NCBI RefSeq assembly: GCF_003458715.1
Contig: NZ_QRVI01000005.1
Location: forward strand, 247-64,246
DNA from: Eubacterium sp. AF22-8LB
GTDB lineage: Bacteria > Bacillota_I > Bacilli_A > Erysipelotrichales > Erysipelotrichaceae
Reading direction: 5' to 3'
Length of the DNA stretch: 64,000 nucleotides
Of this stretch, positions 1 through 8,685 are shown piece by piece (the stretch's first letter is position 1; every line of letters begins with the position of its first letter). The position numbers and the translations under genes are program-made. Below the pieces are notes generated by a model that searched no databases, was not told where the DNA came from, and saw only the letters and a program-made list of their open reading frames with translations.

Positions 1-3000
1 ATTGACTTAGGAGTGATTGTTAACTTTCCATCCTCTACTCTGAATGTTACATTGCCATAGTTTTCATTGTTGTTTGTGAAATCTTCTGGCTTCAATCCCA
101 TATAGTATGTACCAGCTTCTGTACCCTTCACTTCATCATTTCCACTGAATGTGAAATCAGATTCTGTATATGTACTTCCTTCAGTAATAGATACATCATA
201 ACCTTTGACGCTCTTTTCAGTTCCAGTATATTCAAATGTATCTTTACGTCCAGTAATTACGACTACAACCTCACCATCTTCAGCTGTGACTGTCAATTTA
301 CCAAATTCTTTAGTAATAATGTAGTTAGAAGCTTTTGTATTTGACTTCAATTCATAAGTAAATGTGTTATTACTTGTACCTTTTTCAGTCTGGCTTCCAG
401 TTACATTGTAAGTAGCACCTTCTTCTTTAACAAATCCATCACCACCAATAGTTACATTACTATTTGTCAATGGAGTCTTATCATAAGGCTTAGAATCATT
501 TGCACTTGTCAATGTTACATTACGTTTAGTGATTTCATAAGAAGTCCTTGCTGTTCCTGTATAGTTTCCAATACCTGTGATTGTTACTTCAACTGTACCT
601 GCGTTGACTGCTGCTGTATAAGACAATGTGTAATCTACATTTTCAACAAGTGTTGCACCTGTCTTTGTATCTTCTACAGTTGGCTTGTTCTTCTGCTCTT
701 CGCCATTGTACATTGTATCGCTAGGCTTAGTTACCTTAATACCCGTCTTCTCATCTTCTGGATCAATTGACTTAGGAGTTACCTTCAACCAACCATCTGT
801 TACTCTAAATGTTACATTTGTGAAGTTAGCACTTGTGTTATTGAATTGAGTTGCATTCAATCCCATATAAGAAGTTCCTTCTTCTTTACGAGATGCCTTG
901 GCAGTTCCTTCAAAATGAATTGCTTCTTCTGGATATAATGCATTCGAAATATTTGTATACTCGTAGCCTTCTACTTCATGTGTGTTTCCATTATAAGTTT
1001 CAGTCTTTGTCTTACCTTTGATTTCAACTAGGACATTATCTGTCACTGGAGTAATGCTTAACTTTCCTTCTTTTACAACGATTGAATAGTTATCTGGATT
1101 GAACTTATTCTCTGTTTTATAAGTAATTGTATTTGTCACTGAACCTTCTTCGACATTTGTAACAGATCCAGTTGCCTTTACATCACTTACTTCACCATTC
1201 ACAAAGCTTCCTGTCATCTTTACATCCGGTCTAGTTAATGGAGTTCCATCATAAGGTTTAGATTTTGTTTCACTCTCTAATGTAACACTTCGCTTATCAA
1301 TAACTAATTGACCTTCTTCAGCAATTACAAATTCAACATTCGCAAAGTTTGTATTCTTGTTTTCAAAGTCTGCCACATTGATTTGCATATCATATGTACC
1401 AGCATTTGTTCCACTTACTTTTGCCGTTCCATTAAATTTGAAATCATCTGCTGTATACAGAGGATTACTAATAGATTTTACATCATAACCTTCTACCGTC
1501 TTCTTATTACCATCATAAGTAAATGTTCCACTATGTTCCTTAATATTAACAGTTACTTTTTCTGTAGAAGCATCAATACTTAATTTACCTTCATCTTTAA
1601 CGATAGTATAGTTATTAGGATTGAACTTATCTGATGTTTTATAAGTAATTGTATTTGTTACTTTACCTTCACTAACATTTGTGACAGATCCAGTTGCCTT
1701 AATATCACTTACTTCACCATTCACAAAGCTTCCTGTCATCTTTACATCAGGTCTTGTTAATGGAGTTCCATCATAAGGCTTAGAAGCTGTTTCACTCGTT
1801 AATTTAACTTCACGCTTAGAAATTGTTAATTGTCCAGGCACTACATTGACAACAACTTTTTCTGTAACGTCCTTACCATCTTTTGTAACCTTAGCAGTAC
1901 CCTTGATTTCAGTTTTATATTCGCCAAAATCAGTACCAGTAGCTTTTGCAGATAAACCAGTAATAGTATAGCCATCAGTTACATCTTTAAAGCCTTCAAT
2001 CGATTGAGCTTCACCATTGTATGTAACTGTATTACTATTCGCAACTAATGTAATGACTGTCTTTTCAATCCAAGTCGCATATAGAACATTTTCACCATCT
2101 ACATCTACATGTACGCTCTGTCCAGCTGCATAAGTAGCTTTACCATTATCCGCATCATCCTTAGATGTTGCCCAACCTGCAAAGTAATATTCTTTACCTT
2201 CTGTTTCTGGAGCTTGATAGCCTAAATCTTTTTCAGATTTTAATGTAACACTTTCGTTATTCTTAACTGGTACTGTCTGAACACTACCACGACCATTACC
2301 TGGATTATAACTCATTGTTGTTGAGGATTCTTCATTACCCCAAATAGCTTTCAATGTAATAATGTTATCATCATTTGCCAAATCCTTATTTACTTCAAAT
2401 GCATCTCCAGGATGATATAAATTTCCATTTAACTTCCATCCTAAGAATTTCTTTTTTGAAGTTGTTGTCGCATTCTTAGCTACGGTAACCTTAGCTCCAC
2501 CCGCATAGATATTACTATCCGTTGGAACTGTTGCCTTTGATCCTTCTGTACCAGGATCATAAACAACTTTTAATTCACCATTGTATAGCCACTTACCAAT
2601 AACACTTGTATCCTTTGTGATTGCTTCATTTGTGTTATATGCATCACTCGTAATATTTCCATTACCATCTGCATAATACCATCCGGCAAATGAGTAATCA
2701 CTTGTCGTTGTTGCACTTGGCAATACTGTATTGGCAATTGTACCAGCCGCAACTTTTTTAGTACCCTTATCTACTGTACCTTCAGGATTATTCAAGTTAT
2801 AAGTTAAGCTGATCTTCTTAGCTGTCCATTTTGCGTATAGAGTCACATTTTGTGCTGGCATCTTCTTACCATTAAAATCAAATGCTTCCCCTTCACAAAG
2901 TTCATTATCATGCCAACCATCAAATTCATAATAATCCGGCAATGAGCCAGGTCTTACAGGAGTATAGTTCTCACTTGAAATACTTTGTTCATACTTCTTA

Positions 3001-5363
3001 GAAACAGTCTTATCTTGTTTACCATTGTTAATAAACTTTAAGTTATAAGAATTACGAGTATAGTAGAACTTAGCTCCATCATATCTTTTACCTATCTTTG
3101 TACTTGGCCCTTCATTGAAAGTATAACCTTTTAACGGATACTGATCTTCTTCAGTTACAGTAGTACCATAATAACTACCAGGAGAAGCATCTTTATGATC
3201 CAATTTATATTGAATACCATCCATTTGAACTGTGCCTGTTTCTCCAGGTAAGACTTGTACATAGTAAGATGCAGTTTCAGTACCATAACCTGTTTTAGGA
3301 CCATAGAACTTTGCTCCATATAAAGGCATTGTAGCTATGTTTGCTTGGAATGTACTTCCATTTGGCTTAGTAAGCCAAGACGAACTTTCATTCTTTGTAG
3401 GCCATTGTTTACTAATATCCTGACCGTATTTAGCTTCAATAGTTAAATCTTTATATTGAGTCCTTCCTCTCACATCGAAGAATTCCACTTTATAAATATT
3501 TCTCTTATAGTAAACACTAACGATTGTAGATCCATCACCCTTGATTGTCTTTTTAGTTACTGGCTGTGCTGTAAATCCATCATAAGATTTTGTCTTTGCG
3601 TTTGCTTCTTTACCAGTCGTACCAGTTTTGTTTTCAGATTCATGGAATGAATATCCATCATCATCTGCATTTTCCCACCAGTGAATAACTGTATAGCTAA
3701 CTTGTGCTTCTTTCCAACGTGCCTTTAATGTCATTGGAGACGTCACTGTTGCACCATTCTCTACTTTAGATAATCCATTGTACCAACCATCAAATGAATA
3801 ACCAGGTTTTGTAGGTGTTGTAGATTTATTCAAAGTAAGCTTGTCACCATGTAATACGAATTGAGAATCAACAATAGATCCACCATCTGAATCAAATGAA
3901 ATCCAATAACCTTCTTTAATGATTGCGTATACATTAATAGATGTTTTGTCTGTTGGAACTGCAATACTATCTGCAATATTTGCAGTACCATTCTTTTTGG
4001 CTGCCCAACCAACGATTTTATGCGTTGCATCTACTTCATAAGAAATATTCGTAAAATCATGTGCTTCATGATCGGATACTTTTTCAGTACGCATGATCTG
4101 TGTTCCAGCTGGATTATAGAAGTAAACATATAATGCATCTTCATATTTTGCTGTAATTTCACGAGTTGTTGTCTCAGTGATTGTTAATGCTGTATTGAAA
4201 TCTTCAAACTTTGTTTCACCATCATACCAGCCAACAAATACTTTTCCATCCATATCTGGAGCTGTTGGAGTAATCAGTGTATCACCTGTTTTAACAGTCT
4301 GTGTACTTACGATGTTTCCATTCGCAACAAAATTAAATGTTGTTAGTGGAACTTCATTTTCACCCGTAATAACATAAATTGAGAAGTGATTTGTATTAAA
4401 GCTTTGTGTATTTGTCGCAACCTCAGTGACTGCACTCGCATCATCTGATACGTGATAAACATTGATTTCATCACCATTGACAGCTGCATTTTCAAAGCTA
4501 ATATTTACAACACCATTTGGTTGAATTTCAACACCATCTTTATTAACGATAATTACATCTAAAGCAATTGCTGAATCAACCTCTTTATTCTTTTCAGAAA
4601 CAGTTTCCTTAACTGCATTTAAAATAGCCTTTCTTGCAACATTCTTAACTACAAGCTTTGAGTCTCTTGGTAAAACACCCTCAGCTGCAGTTGCATGTAC
4701 TGTTACATTTCCAGCTGTAGCACTTTCATCAAATGCAGGATACTCCGGCAATTCCTCTTTTACTTCCGTTTCCGGATCCGGGTCTGCCTCAGCATCATCT
4801 TCACTTGCTTCTTCCGTCTTTGTTTCTTCTGTCTTAGTTTCAGGTTCATCTACTTTTTCAACATTATTATTTTCAACTACTTTAGCCCTGTAAATGAACT
4901 TAACACTATTTAAAGCAGAAGTCGCATCAAGATTTACTTGATTTGCTGCCACTGTCTGTGAATTATTAATGACTACATCCTTTAATGTATAACCATCAAA
5001 ATTCAACATTACACTTGTATCTGTATTTAAATTATGATTTAAATCAAAATCACGCAATGCAGCCGTCTTTAAGATGGTTCCATCTTCAGCTACATAACTT
5101 AATTCTACAGATTGAGTTTCAGCTTCAACAGGTGTAGCTACAGCATCCGACTGTGTATTTTCAGTCGTTACTGCTTCAGGTTCTGGTGCTTCCTCTTGTG
5201 GTGTACTTGTTTCTACAGTTTCATTCGTGTTAGCGCTTTCAACAATAGTTGAATCCGTCGCTTCTTCCACTGCATTTACACGGTAAGAGTCTGCTAGTCC
5301 AAACTGAATAGCCATCGCAAATGATAATGCGATTGATGCCGCTCTTTTCAAATTCTTTAGCAT
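1..5363 (-). CDS. Giant secreted repeat adhesin (N-terminal part, runs off window)
   Basis: An uninterrupted minus-strand frame runs from an ATG at 5363 to the left edge (about 1,787 residues seen, C-terminus outside). The start has a strong AAAAGGAGGGC ribosome site. A signal peptide (MLKNLKRAASIALSFAMAIQ, then a VNA-type cleavage) is followed by an acidic Glu/Thr/Pro-rich stretch near residues 160-205. Residues ~350-1100 hold several InlB B-type (Flg_new) repeats, with recurring F-x-GW-Y and Y-x-KW motifs. From ~1100 on there are MBG/YDG-type beta domains with recurring KPYDGTPLTRPDV. Such proteins are normally wall-anchored adhesins; an LPXTG anchor would lie outside the window, so anchoring is inferred. 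The ligand is unknown. Confidence 0.85.
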   Translation of the reverse strand, partial: MLKNLKRAASIALSFAMAIQFGLADSYRVNAVEEATDSTIVESANTNETVETSTPQEEAPEPEAVTTENTQSDAVATPVEAETQSVELSYVAEDGTILKTAALRDFDLNHNLNTDTSVMLNFDGYTLKDVVINNSQTVAANQVNLDATSALNSVKFIYRAKVVENNNVEKVDEPETKTEETKTEEASEDDAEADPDPETEVKEELPEYPAFDESATAGNVTVHATAAEGVLPRDSKLVVKNVARKAILNAVKETVSEKNKEVDSAIALDVIIVNKDGVEIQPNGVVNISFENAAVNGDEINVYHVSDDASAVTEVATNTQSFNTNHFSIYVITGENEVPLTTFNFVANGNIVSTQTVKTGDTLITPTAPDMDGKVFVGWYDGETKFEDFNTALTITETTTREITAKYEDALYVYFYNPAGTQIMRTEKVSDHEAHDFTNISYEVDATHKIVGWAAKKNGTANIADSIAVPTDKTSINVYAIIKEGYWISFDSDGGSIVDSQFVLHGDKLTLNKSTTPTKPGYSFDGWYNGLSKVENGATVTSPMTLKARWKEAQVSYTVIHWWENADDDGYSFHESENKTGTTGKEANAKTKSYDGFTAQPVTKKTIKGDGSTIVSVYYKRNIYKVEFFDVRGRTQYKDLTIEAKYGQDISKQWPTKNESSSWLTKPNGSTFQANIATMPLYGAKFYGPKTGYGTETASYYVQVLPGETGTVQMDGIQYKLDHKDASPGSYYGTTVTEEDQYPLKGYTFNEGPSTKIGKRYDGAKFYYTRNSYNLKFINNGKQDKTVSKKYEQSISSENYTPVRPGSLPDYYEFDGWHDNELCEGEAFDFNGKKMPAQNVTLYAKWTAKKISLTYNLNNPEGTVDKGTKKVAAGTIANTVLPSATTTSDYSFAGWYYADGNGNITSDAYNTNEAITKDTSVIGKWLYNGELKVVYDPGTEGSKATVPTDSNIYAGGAKVTVAKNATTTSKKKFLGWKLNGNLYHPGDAFEVNKDLANDDNIITLKAIWGNEESSTTMSYNPGNGRGSVQTVPVKNNESVTLKSEKDLGYQAPETEGKEYYFAGWATSKDDADNGKATYAAGQSVHVDVDGENVLYATWIEKTVITLVANSNTVTYNGEAQSIEGFKDVTDGYTITGLSAKATGTDFGEYKTEIKGTAKVTKDGKDVTEKVVVNVVPGQLTISKREVKLTSETASKPYDGTPLTRPDVKMTGSFVNGEVSDIKATGSVTNVSEGKVTNTITYKTSDKFNPNNYTIVKDEGKLSIDASTEKVTVNIKEHSGTFTYDGNKKTVEGYDVKSISNPLYTADDFKFNGTAKVSGTNAGTYDMQINVADFENKNTNFANVEFVIAEEGQLVIDKRSVTLESETKSKPYDGTPLTRPDVKMTGSFVNGEVSDVKATGSVTNVEEGSVTNTITYKTENKFNPDNYSIVVKEGKLSITPVTDNVLVEIKGKTKTETYNGNTHEVEGYEYTNISNALYPEEAIHFEGTAKASRKEEGTSYMGLNATQFNNTSANFTNVTFRVTDGWLKVTPKSIDPEDEKTGIKVTKPSDTMYNGEEQKNKPTVEDTKTGATLVENVDYTLSYTAAVNAGTVEVTITGIGNYTGTARTSYEITKRNVTLTSANDSKPYDKTPLTNSNVTIGGDGFVKEEGATYNVTGSQTEKGTSNNTFTYELKSNTKASNYIITKEFGKLTVTAEDGEVVVVITGRKDTFEYTGTEKSVKGYDVSITEGSTYTESDFTFSGNDEVKGTEAGTYYMGLKPEDFTNNNENYGNVTFRVEDGKLTITPKS
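1087..1807 (-). repeat. Near-identical internal MBG repeats of the adhesin
   Basis: Bases ~1087-1285 and ~1609-1807 are strongly similar, offset by 522 bp (174 codons), with long identical runs around 1190-1240 and 1712-1762. A second, longer period of 765 bp (255 codons) is marked by the same PKSI-coding bases at positions 1 and 766. Both periods keep the reading frame. The repeats could vary in copy number by recombination and are a likely site of assembly collapse. Confidence 0.8.
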
Positions 5364-5420
5364 ATAAAGCCCTCCTTTTCTAATTTATTAGGTAATGTTT
5401 CCTTTCCATCATCTGATTTT

Positions 5421-5454
5421 AGTATAGGCTTCATAAGGTTATAGACCGGTTATA
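5421..5454 (-). promoter_or_regulatory. Putative adhesin promoter with tandem GGTTATA repeats
   Basis: A TATACT -10 box (forward AGTATA 5421-5426) lies about 58 bp upstream of the adhesin start and has no recognisable -35. In its place are two direct GGTTATA repeats (5437-5443 and 5448-5454) spaced 11 bp, about one helical turn. This layout suggests an activator-dependent promoter. The regulator is unknown. Confidence 0.4.
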
Positions 5455-5492
5455 TAATCCGAAAATCATCTTTTTTTATAACAAATTTTAAA

Positions 5493-5527
5493 CAAAAAAA
5501 GATCTATTGTCTTTAGGACAATAGACC
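5493..5527 (-). terminator. Intrinsic terminator of the dut operon
   Basis: On the minus strand an 11-bp stem (GGTCTATTGTC with GACAATAGATC, one G-T pair) is followed by seven T. It lies directly after the dUTPase stop codon and ends the seven-gene operon. Confidence 0.85.
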
Positions 5528-5530
5528 TCA

Positions 5531-6013
5531 TTATTTTCCTGAACTACCTAACTTTCCGGCCATTCTTTCAGACTCCATAGATTGAAGTTTTTCGAAAGAA
5601 ATTTCTTCACTTTCTAACTGAGGCATTCTTAATAAAACGCCCTGACAAATAGCCTTTTCATAAGGATATATGATTGCTTCTTCGTTATATTCAGCATCTG
5701 CCTTTTTAATGACCACTCTTTTTGTATTCAAGTTTGTGACAGGCGCCATATATTCTCCACGATAACCAGAATCAATGACACCACTTCTCTGTGCAATTCC
5801 CTTTGTTCCTGTCGAACCACGCTCTTTTAAAATCATAACGAACTCTGGATCAAACGCACTCGCAACACCTAATGGAACTAACTTTGTTTCATGAGGCTCG
5901 ATTACCATATAATCCTCGTCGAAGCATGGATATAAATCATAGCCTGCATCTTCATAGCGTTTTTGTGGCACCTTAGCCTCTGGCTTTACTTTTGCCCAAT
6001 ATAATTTATTCAT
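5531..6013 (-). CDS. dut: Trimeric-type dUTP diphosphatase
   Basis: A 160-residue cytosolic enzyme that hydrolyses dUTP to dUMP and pyrophosphate, keeping uracil out of DNA and supplying dTMP synthesis. The family motifs occur in order: DAGYDL (motif 1), ERGSTG (motif 2), GVIDSGYRGE (motif 3, with the catalytic Asp), a KAICQGVLL motif 4 and a C-terminal GKLGSSGK matching the glycine-rich arm of motif 5. Last gene of the operon. Its start overlaps the preceding glycosylase gene by 8 bp, so translation is probably coupled. Pairing with a base-excision glycosylase suggests a shared role in guarding against deaminated or miscoding bases (inference). Confidence 0.85.
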   Translation of the reverse strand: MNKLYWAKVKPEAKVPQKRYEDAGYDLYPCFDEDYMVIEPHETKLVPLGVASAFDPEFVMILKERGSTGTKGIAQRSGVIDSGYRGEYMAPVTNLNTKRVVIKKADAEYNEEAIIYPYEKAICQGVLLRMPQLESEEISFEKLQSMESERMAGKLGSSGK

Positions 6014-6467
6014 AAATCTCCTTCTTGTATATTTTTACTAAGTCTTCTAAAGAAAACCTGGCATTTGCGCTGGAAGTCGAAGGACAATACACTGTTTTAA
6101 TATCTGGAAAATATTTTTTCATAGTATTGTAGCTTGTTCTTCCATTACAAATAATCTTATCTATATTCTTATATGTTTCCAATAATCCTTGTATATCATT
6201 TGGCTCAATATCCTTAATTTCACTATCCGCACTTGTCTTTCTAATACAAGAATGACAAATATCCCAAAGTGCAATATGCGATGTTTTTAATAATTTTATC
6301 TTATCACTTTCCTGATAAAGCTCTTCTAAGACTTTCCAAAACCTATTTGTCTTATTCGCATAATACATCTGTTCCTTTAGACTAATGACACTTGGCATGG
6401 AACCCACGATCAATATTTTTGAATCCTCAAAGACAATGGGATCCAATCCAACTATTCGCTTACACAT
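6006..6467 (-). CDS. Hypoxanthine-DNA (mismatch uracil-type) glycosylase
   Basis: A 153-residue protein of the uracil-DNA glycosylase superfamily, closest by motif to the DNA-deoxyinosine/hypoxanthine glycosylase branch. It has the N-terminal ILIVGSMPS motif, then YYANKTNRFWKVL, and a late CPSTSSANAR segment that fits the C-terminal substrate-binding loop. Known members excise deaminated bases such as hypoxanthine from DNA to start base-excision repair. It overlaps rimO by 16 bp upstream and dut by 8 bp downstream. The exact lesion preference cannot be read from sequence; a mismatch-uracil specificity is the main alternative. Confidence 0.75.
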   Translation of the reverse strand: MCKRIVGLDPIVFEDSKILIVGSMPSVISLKEQMYYANKTNRFWKVLEELYQESDKIKLLKTSHIALWDICHSCIRKTSADSEIKDIEPNDIQGLLETYKNIDKIICNGRTSYNTMKKYFPDIKTVYCPSTSSANARFSLEDLVKIYKKEIYE

Positions 6468-7750
6468 GTACCATAAACATCGTAAGATTTGGCATCTGTG
6501 ATCTTAACCTTCACAAAAGTACCTAGCTCTAATGGCTCTTCACTTGTGAAGATAACCTGACCATCCACTTCATCCGGTGCATCCGCAGCACTTCTTCCAC
6601 GATAACGATCCACCAAGCCTTCTTTTTCTTCAACCAAGACCTCAATGATATTACCAATCTTTTCCTCATTTTTCTCTTTAGAAATTTCTTCCTGCACAGC
6701 CATCAATCTTGCCAAGCGCTCATTTTGAACAGCCTCATCAATCTGTCCATCCATATCATAAGCTGGCGTATCCTCTTCTTGAGAATAAGTAAAAGCGCCC
6801 ATACGATCCCATTTAATTTCCTTAATAAAATCTACAAGTTCTTCAAATTCCTCTTCCGTTTCTGTAGGGAAACCAACAATCATAGTTGTACGCAAAGTTG
6901 CGTTTGGAAACATTGTATGAATCTTATCTACAACCTTTAATACATCCTCTTTTGGACCTCTACGATTCATTAATTTCAACAAACGATTATTCGCATGCTG
7001 CATTGGAATATCAAAATAAGGAACGATTTTTTCACTCTCACTCATTGCCTGCAAGACATCATCCACAATTTCATCGGGATACATGTATAGAACACGAATC
7101 CAATGTAAACCTTCTACCTTTGATACTTGTCTCAATAATTCAGGAAGCATCAATTCTCCATAATTATCCAAACCATATTTTGTCGTATCCTGCGCAATCA
7201 ATGTTAACTCCTTAACACCAATACTTGCCAAATGATTGACTTCTTCCATAATATCCTCAATTGTACGTGACTTTTGATCTCCACGAATCAAAGGAATCGC
7301 ACAATAAGCACAACGATTTGAACAACCATCACTAATTTTCACATATGCCTGCCAAGGATTTCCTGTAATCACTCTTTCGGCCTTATCCAATAATGTATCT
7401 GAACCTAAGATTTTTTGTAGTTGACTCGCCAAAGTATTATATTCACGAATTGGGATAACCGCATCAATTTCAGGAATTTCTTCCCTTAAAGTATCCGTAT
7501 ATCTTTGTGCTAAACAACCACACACAATCAGCTTCTCTAAATTCTTCTCTTTATACTGTGCCATTTTGAAAATCGTATTGATACTCTCTTCTTTAGCACT
7601 TTCAATAAATCCACAAGTATTCACAATAATGGCTTGGGCATCCTTTGGATTGGCAACAATCTCATGACCACCCCTCTTGATCATACCCATGATTTGTTCA
7701 GAATCCACTAAGTTTTTACAACATCCCAATGATACAAAACCTATTTTCAT
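6452..7750 (-). CDS. rimO: Ribosomal protein S12 methylthiotransferase RimO
   Basis: A 432-residue radical SAM enzyme that adds a methylthio group to a conserved Asp of ribosomal protein S12. The N-terminal UPF0004 domain carries cluster cysteines C10, C46 and C79. The radical SAM CxxxCxxC motif is C143-C147-C150 (DGCSNRCAYC), and a C-terminal TRAM domain fits the KVKITDAKSYDVYGTCV end. The opening MKIGFVSLGCCKNLVDSE is typical of RimO rather than the tRNA-modifying relative MiaB. The start overlaps the yhaM stop by 4 bp, consistent with translational coupling. Confidence 0.92.
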   Translation of the reverse strand: MKIGFVSLGCCKNLVDSEQIMGMIKRGGHEIVANPKDAQAIIVNTCGFIESAKEESINTIFKMAQYKEKNLEKLIVCGCLAQRYTDTLREEIPEIDAVIPIREYNTLASQLQKILGSDTLLDKAERVITGNPWQAYVKISDGCSNRCAYCAIPLIRGDQKSRTIEDIMEEVNHLASIGVKELTLIAQDTTKYGLDNYGELMLPELLRQVSKVEGLHWIRVLYMYPDEIVDDVLQAMSESEKIVPYFDIPMQHANNRLLKLMNRRGPKEDVLKVVDKIHTMFPNATLRTTMIVGFPTETEEEFEELVDFIKEIKWDRMGAFTYSQEEDTPAYDMDGQIDEAVQNERLARLMAVQEEISKEKNEEKIGNIIEVLVEEKEGLVDRYRGRSAADAPDEVDGQVIFTSEEPLELGTFVKVKITDAKSYDVYGTCVSE

Positions 7751-8685
7751 TCTTCGTTATCTCCTTTTCGATGATAAATCATACGACCTTCTAACGCAAA
7801 GACACGAGGTCCAAAATGACCTGGCTGCGTTGTATCTAAACTTTGTTTCATCATATACATACGCGCATCTAAGTTATCTAACAAAGTTAAAACTTCTGCT
7901 TCTGGAATCATTGGCAGAACTGGAGAACCAAACTCCATCTTTCCATGATGGGATAAAACCATATGTTTCAATAATAAAATATTCTCTTTATCATTGACTC
8001 CAAGCTTTTCAGCCACACGATCCAAGCGATTATTCATAATACTGATATGCCCCAATAAATTTCCCTCATTTGTATATTCAGGTAGTACAGGACCGCTCAA
8101 CTCATCAATTTTTCCAATATCATGCATCAAAACACCTGAAATCAACAAGCCTTTGTCTAACCATGGATATTGTTTACAAATATCTAAAGCAACACGCGCC
8201 ATACTAATAGAATGGTAAGCAAGTCCACCTACAAAATTGTGATGATTTCTTGTTGCGGCTGGATATGTATAGAATAGATCCTTTGTTTCTTCTAATACTT
8301 GTTCAACAACACAATATAAATTTGAGTCTGTGATTTCTTCCATCAAAGACTTCACTTCTTCTTCCATCTCTTTACGAGTCATAGGAGCAAGTCTTACATA
8401 GTTTGAAATGTCTTCATCTTCTAAGACAGTCATCTTTCTAACTCTTAACTGAACTGCATTTCTATGAATAATTGAATCTCCAAATACATGCACGATCTGT
8501 CCTGCCTTATACTGTTCAATCTGTTCATTTGTCAAATTCCAGAATTTTGCATCTAGAACACCCGTTGCATCCTCTAAAATCAAAGATAAATAAGGTGTAT
8601 CCTTAACTGTTTTACCCTTATCACACTTTGAAATCAAACATTTAATTTCTACTTTTTGTTCCTGAGTAATCTCATTAATTCTCAT
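7747..8685 (-). CDS. yhaM: 3'-5' exoribonuclease YhaM family
   Basis: A 312-residue protein with an N-terminal OB-fold (residues ~10-90) and a C-terminal HD hydrolase domain. The metal-binding residues are H158 (GGLAYHSISMA) and the HD pair at 188-189 (VLMHDIGK). YhaM proteins degrade RNA, and in some species DNA, from the 3' end in Gram-positive bacteria. Length matches the B. subtilis family. It overlaps both neighbours by 4 bp (ATGA-type junctions) and is clearly part of the operon. Confidence 0.88.
   Translation of the reverse strand: MRINEITQEQKVEIKCLISKCDKGKTVKDTPYLSLILEDATGVLDAKFWNLTNEQIEQYKAGQIVHVFGDSIIHRNAVQLRVRKMTVLEDEDISNYVRLAPMTRKEMEEEVKSLMEEITDSNLYCVVEQVLEETKDLFYTYPAATRNHHNFVGGLAYHSISMARVALDICKQYPWLDKGLLISGVLMHDIGKIDELSGPVLPEYTNEGNLLGHISIMNNRLDRVAEKLGVNDKENILLLKHMVLSHHGKMEFGSPVLPMIPEAEVLTLLDNLDARMYMMKQSLDTTQPGHFGPRVFALEGRMIYHRKGDNEE

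Noticed and set aside
1..2600. Regular short repeats that could suggest a CRISPR array
   Set aside because: The repeats are hundreds of bases long, stay in frame with one open reading frame and encode recognisable MBG domains.
1308..4913. Several short open frames on the opposite strand and other frames within the adhesin gene
   Set aside because: They lack ribosome sites and have cysteine-rich, non-protein-like composition. They are antisense or off-frame shadows of the adhesin coding sequence.
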